This document shows, piece after piece, positions 14,639 to 22,115 of a stretch of 27,207 nt of DNA (its first letter is position 1; each line of letters opens with the position of its first letter). The notes beneath the pieces were generated by a model. That model was not told the DNA's origin and made no database searches. It saw only the letters and a program-made list of their open reading frames with translations. Made by a program: the position numbers and the translations under genes. The DNA is from an uncultured Methanomassiliicoccales archaeon (GTDB lineage Archaea > Thermoplasmatota > Thermoplasmata > Methanomassiliicoccales > Methanomethylophilaceae), in the NCBI GenBank assembly GCA_959597175.1, contig CAUFXM010000014.1, positions 1-27,207 on the forward strand. Direction: 5' to 3'.

Positions 14639-15472
14639 TTATAACAAATCAATTTCCAGATTGATGTTTTCTTCCTTGCAGAACTCGTTGAATTTACAGA
14701 TAGTGTAGTTCATCATACCCTTGTGTTTCTCGCTTTCGTCAACATAATTCTCTTTCATAATAATGAGACTGGTGCCGTAATCAAACAGATAAGTTTGTGA
14801 CTTGTACATCGGAGAGAGTCCATCTATGCAGTAAAGGCCATCATCATCTTTTAGTAGTCCTTGATACAGATCATCAAAAGCCATATCCCCATTTCTTTGA
14901 GCCTCCAGATATTCTAGAAGGTTATCTGATATCAGAATCCTGGGGTAGATGGACGCTTCGGTCTCCAGTTTGTATGCTTCGATCAATGCTGGCCCGTAAA
15001 CGAACCGGTCGTTGGAATAGAACAATCCTATTGTTGCAGCGCCTCTGACCAGGATCTTGGAAGCCCCGGTCATCACCCACTGGATGCCGGATGCTACTAA
15101 CATGAGTTTGATTATATTCTTCAAATCGGTATGATCTTGGTATAATTTACAGTACAGCAGAATATTATCGGAGAAGATCCTGATTTTAGGGTCTTCACCC
15201 ATTGCATTTTTATAAAGATCGATGGCAAACTCATAGGCATCGGCAATCTTCTGAAGATATGAATTCACTCTTTTCAAAGACTCCGGATTATACGTCTCCC
15301 CGAACGGGCAGTCTGCATTGTTCTTGTAGCCGAGGATATCGATCCATATCAGAAAGTGATTGGAAACGAAGTCTCCTGAAATCCTGTTGTTCACCTTCAG
15401 CCAATTCCGAAGATATGGATATTCCACAGGTGGGGATCCCTCATCGTTGTATTCCGGGTATTTATCGTTCAT
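14639..15472 (-). CDS. Nucleotide-cyclase-fold protein
   Basis: The 277-aa protein has the two-aspartate layout of class III cyclase folds: Asp45 in FLIWIDILGYK and Asp102 in IRIFSDNILLYCK, separated by a helix, followed by RGAATIGLFYSNDRFVYGPA and LIEAYKLETEASIYPRILI. This pattern (DILG..., FSD, RG...G, AY.LE..A.YPRI) is typical of small, mostly uncharacterised cyclase-like proteins in prokaryotic accessory regions. Whether it makes a cyclic nucleotide cannot be told. It is the last gene of a three-gene minus-strand run with a DUF1508 protein and a P-loop ATPase (gaps 55 and 87 bp), which would suit a signal-making defence cassette. Confidence 0.6.
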   Translation of the reverse strand: MNDKYPEYNDEGSPPVEYPYLRNWLKVNNRISGDFVSNHFLIWIDILGYKNNADCPFGETYNPESLKRVNSYLQKIADAYEFAIDLYKNAMGEDPKIRIFSDNILLYCKLYQDHTDLKNIIKLMLVASGIQWVMTGASKILVRGAATIGLFYSNDRFVYGPALIEAYKLETEASIYPRILISDNLLEYLEAQRNGDMAFDDLYQGLLKDDDGLYCIDGLSPMYKSQTYLFDYGTSLIIMKENYVDESEKHKGMMNYTICKFNEFCKEENINLEIDLL

Positions 15473-15527
15473 GGTAACAGCTTATCGATTCGAGAGTGTG
15501 CTATGAACACAATGTATCAGAATTTAT

Positions 15528-15905
15528 TCACATCAATTCCTCGATGACGATTTCCGCATCCGGTGCGTGGGTGCCTATGCTGGCTATGCCCTTCAGGCAG
15601 GAGGGCTTGTCGGCATATGCCTGGGAAACGGCTATGATTTCGCCGTTCGACGCCTTGAGCTTGAACCTCGGCTTGCCGCCTACATCGAGGTAGACCTCAT
15701 ACTTGGGATGCTTGAGGACTTCGAAACCTTCCACAGTCTGGTCCTCGACCGGTACGGCGCAGTTTATACGGACGCTCTCGATTCCAATCTTAGCATTGGC
15801 GACGGATGCATACGTCTGGGAACTGCTGATCACACGGTTGTTATTGGCAATGAGGTTGAACATGTATCTTCCGTCGGACGTCTGCTTGACTGAGAACCTG
15901 CCCAT
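15528..15905 (-). CDS. DUF1508 (YegP-like) tandem-domain protein
   Basis: The start at 15905 (MGRFSVKQTSDGRYMFNLIA) is preferred to the longer frame from 15986 because GGTGA lies five bases upstream and DUF1508 begins here. Two copies of the domain are visible: FSVKQTSDGRYMFNLIANNN with VISSSQTYAS, and YEVYLDVGGKPRFKLKASNG with IIAVSQAYA. The family is small, all-beta and swapped-hairpin, common in bacteria and present in methanogens; function unknown. It lies between the ATPase and the cyclase-fold gene, but has a more balanced base composition than either, so it may be an insertion rather than a member. Confidence 0.85.
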   Translation of the reverse strand: MGRFSVKQTSDGRYMFNLIANNNRVISSSQTYASVANAKIGIESVRINCAVPVEDQTVEGFEVLKHPKYEVYLDVGGKPRFKLKASNGEIIAVSQAYADKPSCLKGIASIGTHAPDAEIVIEELM

Positions 15906-15992
15906 AATATTCACCGTGTTCCAATAACGTTTCCGATTTAAATATGAATTGAAGACGACTGCTGACATGCAGCATGATTGATGCACAAAGCG

Positions 15993-17465
15993 TCAGTCTC
16001 TTTTGAACCCTCCACGGACATTGAGAGCTTTTTGTAGCGCTAGATGAACAACGATCTCATCAGAACTATTGTATGAACTCCAACGGTTCCTATACTTGAA
16101 CGTATAGCGATCTTTATCATCTACACGAGACACATTGCCTATGGCACCTACATTATACAATAGTGTTAGAATCCTTCCCATATCATCCTTCGAAACCTTG
16201 TGGCCGATCTCCTCAGCTTTCAGTTCCATCTCTCTCTGTGAAGTGCGGTACTTATGAATGCGTGAGAACAGATCCATTATGAAATCGAATTCGCCATCTT
16301 TCATTATTCCGACCATCTCATTCTCCACTTCACCGTAAAAATAATCTGCAGAATAGGCATCAATTGCCTTGTTGATGTTCGTTTTGTCAGCATCTACGTA
16401 GATCTTTTGAATCTCGTTTATCAGCCTGACCATATCGCGAGGAATATGACGCGTGTAATCCAGCATGAATTTGTACGTTTTTTTATTAGAGGTGTATTCT
16501 TTAAAGAATTCATCAAAAATGTTAACATCTTTGCCTAAAGAAAGACTTGCCCTCTTATTCAGCAAACGTATGAGATTTATGTCGTCCCTATTGACTCCTT
16601 CTTGAAACCAGTCTAATTCGATACCGTAGTCATCAATCATTTTCTGTTTGTTCGGATCCTTTAACATGTCAAGAAGGTCTCTTCTGCATAGCAGTACAAT
16701 CTTCGCTGGAACTTTTTTCCTAGCTAATGTTATGTTGATTTCATTAGTAGCGTGCAGAAGACCAGACAACACACGAATCTGAACTTCTGTATTATCAACC
16801 ACGCTGTCGAGACCATCCAATATCATGATGCATTGTTTTGATATGCGAACATTATTGACAGCTTCTCTCAGGGAATCATACATTGCTCTGTAGTTTTCAG
16901 TTTTTGACTCTGTGGTTTCATAATTCAATTTGAAGATGTGAAAATTTGCAATGAAACTCTTCTTAGACATTTTATTCACAATCAATGAAAGGTCGTTGTT
17001 AGAGAGAACACCATTTTTCTTTAGATTGTCAACAAAACTCTGGATTTCTTTCGAATTCTTATCAAATTCCGGATCTTCGGAAAACATACCGAGCAGCGCA
17101 ACGTCAAGAATCATCTCCCATGTACGGTTGTTTTCAGTAACACTGTTTTTATTGGAATGATTACTGTTCGATTTTTCACTTTTGCTGTAACCCATTCCCT
17201 CAAATAAGGGATAGTTGAACCTCTCCAGAGTGAATTTCTCAACGGTCATATCTTTTTGACTATACAACAGCTCTATCCTTGAACCGATGGCTGTTTTACC
17301 TGAACCTTTTAAACCATAAACCAGATATTTGCGTCCCCTGACTAAATCATCGATGAATCCAAAATCATCGATGAATCCATCCTTCAATAGATCTGGTTCA
17401 TATAACAATTCAGTTTCTGCATCAGCATCACCGAATTTGATTTTTTTAAAATCATTGGAATTCAT
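15993..17465 (-). CDS. P-loop ATPase, Sll1717-like family
   Basis: A 490-aa STAND/AAA-like ATPase. The N-terminus FGDADAETELLYEPDLL matches the start of the Sll1717-type family; the P-loop is GLKGSGKT (residues 51-58), Walker B is CIMILDGLDSV, and an arginine-rich sensor region follows (KIVLLCRRDLLDML). After the ATPase core come RHIPRDMVRLINEIQ and a C-terminal winged helix (KAEEIGHKVSKDDMGRIL, then LLYNVGAIGNVSRVDD). The ATG at 17465 is chosen; a GTG five codons upstream is possible. Members are often found in defence islands. The gene is AT-rich and divergent from the HrgA-like nuclease gene over 108 bp. Confidence 0.75.
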   Translation of the reverse strand: MNSNDFKKIKFGDADAETELLYEPDLLKDGFIDDFGFIDDLVRGRKYLVYGLKGSGKTAIGSRIELLYSQKDMTVEKFTLERFNYPLFEGMGYSKSEKSNSNHSNKNSVTENNRTWEMILDVALLGMFSEDPEFDKNSKEIQSFVDNLKKNGVLSNNDLSLIVNKMSKKSFIANFHIFKLNYETTESKTENYRAMYDSLREAVNNVRISKQCIMILDGLDSVVDNTEVQIRVLSGLLHATNEINITLARKKVPAKIVLLCRRDLLDMLKDPNKQKMIDDYGIELDWFQEGVNRDDINLIRLLNKRASLSLGKDVNIFDEFFKEYTSNKKTYKFMLDYTRHIPRDMVRLINEIQKIYVDADKTNINKAIDAYSADYFYGEVENEMVGIMKDGEFDFIMDLFSRIHKYRTSQREMELKAEEIGHKVSKDDMGRILTLLYNVGAIGNVSRVDDKDRYTFKYRNRWSSYNSSDEIVVHLALQKALNVRGGFKRD

Positions 17466-17543
17466 CACTTTAAACAGCACCGCCAGATAATATGAATTAC
17501 AGTATTATTATGTCTGGTATTATTCAATGAGCGTCTGGTTAGG

Positions 17544-17573
17544 AATATATCCCCATAAGGTATTGATACCTCG
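17544..17573 (+). promoter_or_regulatory. Promoter and operator of the HrgA-like gene
   Basis: AATATATCC (17544-17552) is centred 27 bases before the ATG at 17574, giving a leaderless message. Between them is the palindrome AGGTAT-TG-ATACCT (17558-17571), which would let a dimeric repressor block transcription start. Confidence 0.6.
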
Positions 17574-18497
17574 ATGTACACCGGATTGCAACTTTCCGAA
17601 CGCGTCCTGTCCGAGAAAGGCGTCCCGATGGGAGCCGAACAGATATGGGCCTATGCCGTCGAGAAGGGATACGATAAGGAATGCGGCCTGTCCGGCAAGA
17701 CCCCGTGGCGCACCATCCAGGCACAGTTGTACGTTAACATCCGAGACAAGCCGGATTCCAGGTTCGCCCAGGTGTCCTCTAGACCGCCGATGTTCGGACT
17801 GAAAGGCATGACTTACGGGCAGGAGAGCACGATTCAAAAGAAGGAATCCGCTAAATTCAGGGAACGCGACCTGCATCCCCTGCTGGTGGCCTACGTCGAT
17901 GGGGAGCAGCGCTTCAAGGGGCACACCAAGACGATATACCATGAGAACTCGACCAAAACCGGGAAGAACTCCGAGAAGTGGATGCATCCGGATTTAGTGT
18001 CGGTTCACTTCCCATTCGAGGACCTGGACAAGGAGACGGTGGAGCTTGCAAGGAACTACGGACAGTCCAACATCACCCTGTACTCGTTCGAGATAAAGGT
18101 ATCGGTCACCGGTTCGAACGTCAGGGAGTACTTCTTCCAGGCCGTATCCAACTCCAGCTGGGCCAACGAGGGCTATCTGGTGGCGATAGACTACTCGGAG
18201 GAGGCCCTGGACCAGCTGTCACGTCTGTGCCCGTCGTTCGGAATCGGTGCGATACGGCTCGACGTGTCGGATGTACACCAATCGGAGATACTCATACCGG
18301 CCCGCGAAACCGAGTTCGTGGATTTCGGGATCGTCAACGACCTGTTGGAGATCAACCGCGATTTCAGGAACTTCATCAAATCGATAAACGATTCGATGAA
18401 GACGCAGCGCATCATCAAGTCAGACTATGACAAGGTAATGTCCGATGATGAGCTCGAAGAGTACAAGGAACAGAAAAAGATAACCCAGAAGAGTTGA
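17574..18497 (+). CDS. HrgA-like protein: HARE-HTH plus restriction-endonuclease-like domain
   Basis: The 307-aa protein starts with a HARE-HTH domain (residues about 5-70: LSERVLSEKGVPMGAEQIWA, then GKTPWRTIQAQLYVNIR). The C-terminal domain matches the COG2958/HrgA type, a PD-(D/E)XK-like fold: the WMHPD motif (His138-Asp140) and the E-x-K core SFEIKVSV (Glu173, Lys175), then REYFFQAVSNSSWANEGYLV. HARE-HTH domains are associated with chromatin and with restriction/defence proteins that sense modified DNA. The gene stands alone without a methyltransferase. The TATA at 17544-17552 and palindrome 17558-17571 indicate a regulated leaderless transcript. Confident on architecture, less on activity. 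Confidence 0.8.
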   Translation: MYTGLQLSERVLSEKGVPMGAEQIWAYAVEKGYDKECGLSGKTPWRTIQAQLYVNIRDKPDSRFAQVSSRPPMFGLKGMTYGQESTIQKKESAKFRERDLHPLLVAYVDGEQRFKGHTKTIYHENSTKTGKNSEKWMHPDLVSVHFPFEDLDKETVELARNYGQSNITLYSFEIKVSVTGSNVREYFFQAVSNSSWANEGYLVAIDYSEEALDQLSRLCPSFGIGAIRLDVSDVHQSEILIPARETEFVDFGIVNDLLEINRDFRNFIKSINDSMKTQRIIKSDYDKVMSDDELEEYKEQKKITQKS

Positions 18498-18598
18498 ATC
18501 TTCGCGGTTCGATTTTAATCGTGTTTCCAAGTTTCACGGAATATCGGAAAAGAGATGCCTACCGACATTGAATAATCCAATAGGTCATTAGGTTCTTT

Positions 18599-19021
18599 GT
18601 GAGATCAGCAGATGAGATAAAGTCGATTATGGATGAACACAAGATCACGATTCAGAATGGAACCGAAATAATCGAGATTGAACAGAAATATCTCGATTAC
18701 AGCAGTCTAAGTCAATCGGAATATGAACTGGTGACTACAATACTGGAAAAAACGGAAGAAAAACCCGAGGGCTTGGACATCCATGACATAGAAAATGACT
18801 GGATCTCGAAGAACAAGAGAACCAGAACAGTTTCGGGTGGATACAAACACCATCCGGATCATGATAAAACAATCTACAGATGTATGAAAAAACTCAAAGA
18901 AGGAGGCTACATTAACAGCAAAGGAGGAAGACCTAAGAAATATTCCATGGACGAAAATCAAAAACTGATGTACGAGATAACAAAACCGGTTCAGGGACAT
19001 CCAAAAAATGATTTTGACTGA
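18599..19021 (+). CDS. Winged-helix-like small protein, 140 aa
   Basis: Starts at a GTG with AGGT five bases upstream; an ATG at 18629 is the alternative. The central and C-terminal part has a helix-turn-helix flavour: ELVTTILEKTEEKPEGLDIH, then DKTIYRCMKKLKEGGYINSK and the basic wing GGRPKKYSMD. It probably binds DNA. It follows the HrgA-like gene by 101 bp on the same strand and is AT-rich. It could be the repressor for the palindrome at 17558-17571, but that is speculation. Confidence 0.55.
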   Translation: MRSADEIKSIMDEHKITIQNGTEIIEIEQKYLDYSSLSQSEYELVTTILEKTEEKPEGLDIHDIENDWISKNKRTRTVSGGYKHHPDHDKTIYRCMKKLKEGGYINSKGGRPKKYSMDENQKLMYEITKPVQGHPKNDFD

Positions 19022-19064
19022 TATAATTTGAAGTAAATCTGACTTCACTCGAGTCTGTTACCGG

Positions 19065-20165
19065 TTAATATACTGTTACAAGCCCTACTACATTTGTTAT
19101 AATATCGATTTTGAGTGCAACGATAACCTTATGTGGAATTCTATCTGAATCAAAATAACTCGTAACTACATTGAATTTAATAATATTCGGATTTTGGTCA
19201 GGGCAGTAACGAACATTATAGACATGATTATAATCCAATGATTTAACAAAAGTCTCGATAGTATTCAAATCATAATCTGGACCGAAAATTTCTGAAAGGT
19301 GTGGCTTTTCTTTTCTTAAATATTGTAGTTTACTGGTATCGAGATCTAACTTGAGATTCGATAGTTTTACATTAGTGGGATATGCTGCAACAAACAACAG
19401 CTCTGTTGTACGATTATCCCTGATAAGGGAATCCATTTTGAATGATAAAAACGAACCATACAGCAATTCTGGAATAAGAACAGTTTCAAAATGGTCTTTC
19501 AAACAATCATAACAAAAACTATTTGTTGATCCGGGTACGTCCTCAGCTTCTGGAAATATTGCATGGCCCCTACATAAAACAGTCATCGTCGGCAAAGAAT
19601 TGGCAATTATTGATTTGAATACGGACAACTCACTTATTTTGGAATATCCGACATAATGGGATAATCTTTGAAATATCCGATCAATGTTGTTAATCATCTC
19701 ATCAGAAAGGCTGTTAAAATAAATGGCATAATACCGTCTGTATTCGGGACAAATGATACGAGAAGAATCATGAAGGTGCTTTTTCAGCAGTTCAAAGATA
19801 AATTCTGAATAACGAGGCTCATAGATTATATCTCCAGATTTCAGACTCATACTGGAATCCCTATATCCCTTTAACAAAGAAACAATACACTCAAATGAAT
19901 CCAAGATGTAATTTGTTTTTATATCTTGAAGTTCATTATCGAATACAAAGACCACCTCATTTTTGTCTTTACCTGGAGGAAGAAGAGCTGATTTCAAACT
20001 TTCATAACTTAAACCCTTGGATTTCAGACGAGAATCTAATACATCAAGACTTTCTTGAAACATCTCAAACTGTTCATAGGCACTCAGTTTTTCTTCATCG
20101 ATTATTAAATCATACAATATATTCTCGCTACGGTTAATAGAATATATTGTACGACACTTGGGCAT
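19065..20165 (-). CDS. Hypothetical protein, 366 aa, defence-island context
   Basis: I do not recognise this protein. It starts MPKCRTIYSINRSENILYDL and is AT-rich; it has a helical N-terminal half (SAYEQFEMFQESLDVLDSRL) and a possible zinc knuckle (CRGH, CYDCLKDH around residues 200-230), then a mixed alpha/beta C-terminal part with FVAAYPTNVKLSNLKL. No membrane segment or nucleotide-binding motif. Promoter: minus-strand GATTAAATT at plus 20188-20196, 27 bases before the ATG, with the decamer GCAATGCAAT just upstream (20205-20214). Placement between defence-type genes and the element backbone suggests cargo. Confidence 0.6.
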   Translation of the reverse strand: MPKCRTIYSINRSENILYDLIIDEEKLSAYEQFEMFQESLDVLDSRLKSKGLSYESLKSALLPPGKDKNEVVFVFDNELQDIKTNYILDSFECIVSLLKGYRDSSMSLKSGDIIYEPRYSEFIFELLKKHLHDSSRIICPEYRRYYAIYFNSLSDEMINNIDRIFQRLSHYVGYSKISELSVFKSIIANSLPTMTVLCRGHAIFPEAEDVPGSTNSFCYDCLKDHFETVLIPELLYGSFLSFKMDSLIRDNRTTELLFVAAYPTNVKLSNLKLDLDTSKLQYLRKEKPHLSEIFGPDYDLNTIETFVKSLDYNHVYNVRYCPDQNPNIIKFNVVTSYFDSDRIPHKVIVALKIDIITNVVGLVTVY

Positions 20166-20187
20166 AATCCAACATAGATTATATCCA

Positions 20188-20214
20188 ATTTAATCTATTG
20201 TTAAGCAATGCAAT
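20188..20214 (-). promoter_or_regulatory. Promoter of 19065-20165 with the repeated decamer
   Basis: Minus-strand TATA GATTAAATT (20188-20196) is about 27 bases before the start at 20165; the decamer GCAATGCAAT (20205-20214) lies directly upstream, where an activator or repressor could act. Confidence 0.45.
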
Positions 20215-20280
20215 TAGAACAAGAGTCACTGGATCATTAATAAACGGTGATGAAATTGCTTTACAAAACGAGATAATTTG

Positions 20281-20294
20281 GGGCCTGACGGCCC
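20281..20294 (-). terminator. Hairpin at end of 20301-20669
   Basis: GGGCC-TGAC-GGCCC forms a 5-bp GC stem just past the TAA at 20301 in the minus direction, followed by CAAATTATCTCGTTTT. Confidence 0.5.
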
Positions 20295-20300
20295 AGTATG

Positions 20301-20669
20301 TTACAGATATCTCCTCCTGAATGACTTCATGAAGCTGAAATCGGCAGGTCCGTTCATCTTGGACGCCCACTCGTTCTGGATCGGGTCGTCGGTGTTCTCC
20401 GCGAGAGGGGTGAACTTCTCCGGATGGTTGAGGACGTATGCGATCACCGCATCCCTGTTCTCCCTAGGGGTCCTCGGATTTCCGAGGACCTTCTTCACAT
20501 AGTTCTGGTTCATGGCGATGGTGTTGCCCCTGGGCATCCTCTGGTTGAGGTAGCCCTCGGTCATCGTCCTGCGCTTGGGGTTCATGCCGGGTGCGAGCTG
20601 CACCCAGCCCTGAGGCGGCTTGGAACCCCTCTGTCTGGCGGTCGGGACGAGCTCGTACCGGTCAGGCAT
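20301..20669 (-). CDS. Hypothetical basic protein, 122 aa
   Basis: Starts at the ATG at 20669 (MPDRYELVPTARQRGSKPPQ), which overlaps the end of the upstream gene by 8 bases, a tight coupled arrangement. The longer frame above it is a low-complexity Ser/Thr shadow. The product is basic with a Gly/Pro-rich start and a helical second half (NQNYVKKVLGNPRTPRENRD, then YVLNHPEKFTPLAEN). No family recognised; it might be DNA-binding. It is the second gene of a two-gene unit between the Cys-rich acidic protein and the AT-rich cargo. Confidence 0.6.
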   Translation of the reverse strand: MPDRYELVPTARQRGSKPPQGWVQLAPGMNPKRRTMTEGYLNQRMPRGNTIAMNQNYVKKVLGNPRTPRENRDAVIAYVLNHPEKFTPLAENTDDPIQNEWASKMNGPADFSFMKSFRRRYL

Positions 20670-21138
20670 CGCGAGCCCTCCTGACGGAGATCCTCCTGAC
20701 CATGCCGTCGTCGAAGACGAACCTGGGCATGTCGTCGTTGTAGGGGCACCTGCCGCAGTCCCCGTCGCAGAAGGGGCCGTCGCAGACGTCCTCCGGGCAG
20801 CAGTCGTCATCGACGCCCGACCCGTCGTCATCCAGACAGGACCCGTAGTCGCTGCAGAGCATCGGGTCGTTGTCGATGATGTGCCCGGCCACGAGCTCGC
20901 CGACCATGTCCTTGGCGTCCTCGATGTCCTCGAAGACGTCTCCGGTGTAGAGATCGTCGACATAGCACTTGGCGAACGCGTCGGCGAGGACGACCGCCCT
21001 GATGCCCTCGTCGGGGATGAGGATCCTGACGATGCTCACGACCTTCTCCGACAGGAAGTCGGTCATGTCGTCGGTGTCCTCGATGTCGTTCGACTGGCAG
21101 TTCCCTACGGCGTATGCCGCCATTCCATTTCTGGTCAT
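20662..21138 (-). CDS. Acidic, cysteine-rich hypothetical protein, 158 aa
   Basis: Start at 21138 (MTRNGMAAYAVGNCQSNDIE) is supported by GAGGTGA seven bases upstream; a longer frame is GC-rich upstream sequence. The middle is acidic and helical (FEDIEDAKDMVGELVAGHII). Residues about 110-140 are packed with Cys and Asp (CSDYG, DDDCCPEDVCDG, CDGDCGRCPYND), eight cysteines in about 35 residues, suggesting bound metal. The C-terminus is basic. Similar acidic proteins often mimic DNA, but no family is recognised. Translationally coupled to the following gene. Confidence 0.6.
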   Translation of the reverse strand: MTRNGMAAYAVGNCQSNDIEDTDDMTDFLSEKVVSIVRILIPDEGIRAVVLADAFAKCYVDDLYTGDVFEDIEDAKDMVGELVAGHIIDNDPMLCSDYGSCLDDDGSGVDDDCCPEDVCDGPFCDGDCGRCPYNDDMPRFVFDDGMVRRISVRRARDA

Positions 21139-21456
21139 CTTGTTTTCACCTCTGTGATTGCCCTCTGTCGAGGGGATGACCCGGCCTCCGACCGCCACAG
21201 TGGGTCCCTGTGTCGGAGGCCATCTCGAACCGGTTCCAGGGTCTGGAACCACGATTTTCCCGAGTTGACTTCTATAATCACTTCAAATCCGGAGTTCTGG
21301 TTATCGGACCTTTGCGGATGCTCCTGCTTCGGAGGTGATCCGGTCCGAGGCCGTGCTTTCAGGCCTGTTGTCGTTGTTGAGTGTGAAGATGGGTGAGATG
21401 GGACTCCGAACCGGTCCCGACCCTTGTTTATATAGCGCAAACGCCATCACATAACC
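21139..21456. other. Non-coding region with strong hairpins, possible second origin element
   Basis: About 318 bp without a gene. It holds a branched hairpin at 21183-21221 (outer GGCCTCCGA/TCGGAGGCC, inner CACAG/CTGTG), a second perfect hairpin GGTTCCA-GGGTC-TGGAACC (21232-21250), the palindrome GAACCGGTTC (21228-21237) with a further CGAACCGGT copy near 21407, and the promoter of the antitoxin gene. The strongest reading is a regulatory region; a single-strand origin is a further possibility for a rolling-circle element. Confidence 0.4.
21427..21435 (+). promoter_or_regulatory. TATA box of the MntA-HepT operon
   Basis: TTTATATAG is centred 26 bases before the ATG at 21457, giving a leaderless transcript. 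A CGAACCGGT repeat lies just upstream, near 21407. Confidence 0.65.
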
Positions 21457-21762
21457 ATGGACGAGGTGAAGGAGTACACGTTCGAGGAGCTCTGTCAGAT
21501 AGTCGGAGCTGTAGCGGCCCGCCATGGGATGATCCGCGTGTACCTCTTCGGCTCCAGGGCCCGCGGCGACAACACCGAGGGCAGCGACTACGACTTCTGC
21601 ATCCTGACACCGGACGACTACGGCCTCTTCGAGGTGGGCGGATTCTATGCAGATCTCAGGGATGCCCTCGGCACGGACATCGACGTCGTATGCGAGGAGT
21701 CCCTCCGTGACGACTTCAGCAGAGAGGTCCTCAGGGACAGGAGGCTGCTCTATGAAGCATGA
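21457..21762 (+). CDS. mntA: MntA-type nucleotidyltransferase antitoxin
   Basis: A 101-aa minimal nucleotidyltransferase. The signature is FGSRARGD with GSDYDF: Gly32-Ser33, then Asp44 and Asp46, and a third Asp in the DIDVV strand (Asp74/76). In HepT/MntA pairs this enzyme transfers AMP groups to the tyrosine next to the HEPN active site, silencing the toxin. Size and order fit. It overlaps the next gene by 11 bases and starts leaderless from the TATA at 21427. Confidence 0.9.
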   Translation: MDEVKEYTFEELCQIVGAVAARHGMIRVYLFGSRARGDNTEGSDYDFCILTPDDYGLFEVGGFYADLRDALGTDIDVVCEESLRDDFSREVLRDRRLLYEA

Positions 21763-22114
21763 CCTCGAGAACATCGATGCCATCCTGGAGTACTGCGATG
21801 GGATCCTGGCCACCAGGGATCTGTACGGTGACGACATCGAGGACTTCATGGAGAGTCTGCAATACCAGTGGAGCACAGCGTTCGGCATCCTGCAGATCGG
21901 CGAGGCTGTGAAGAGACTGTCCTCTGAATTCCTGGAGAGGTACAAGGATGTGCCATGGTCCGAGATTGCCGGGATGCGCGACCGTGCTGCACACCAGTAC
22001 CACAACAATGACCTCGTCAAACAGTGGAACACCATCCGGAAGGACATCCCCGCGCTCAGGGAGAGATGCCTGAGGATCAAACAGGATCTCGAATCCGAAC
22101 AGGAAGACGACTGA
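21752..22114 (+). CDS. hepT: HepT-type HEPN ribonuclease toxin (DUF86)
   Basis: A 120-aa HEPN/DUF86 protein with the family RNase motif Rx4HxY seen as R76DRAAHQY (Arg76, His81, Tyr83) in the segment EIAGMRDRAAHQYHN. The Tyr is the one modified by MntA in studied homologues. The N-terminal helices carry ENIDAILEYCDGILATRDLY and the usual LQIGEAVKRLS helix. The ATG at 21752 lies within the end of mntA, giving coupled translation. Its 3' end is one base from the end of the convergent Rep gene. Likely an addiction or abortive-infection module of the element. Confidence 0.9.
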   Translation: MKHDLENIDAILEYCDGILATRDLYGDDIEDFMESLQYQWSTAFGILQIGEAVKRLSSEFLERYKDVPWSEIAGMRDRAAHQYHNNDLVKQWNTIRKDIPALRERCLRIKQDLESEQEDD

Positions 22115-22115
22115 T

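Noticed and set aside
20620..21396. 258-aa plus-strand frame
   Set aside because: Val/Asp-rich shadow of the two coupled minus-strand genes, which have proper ribosome sites and overlaps.
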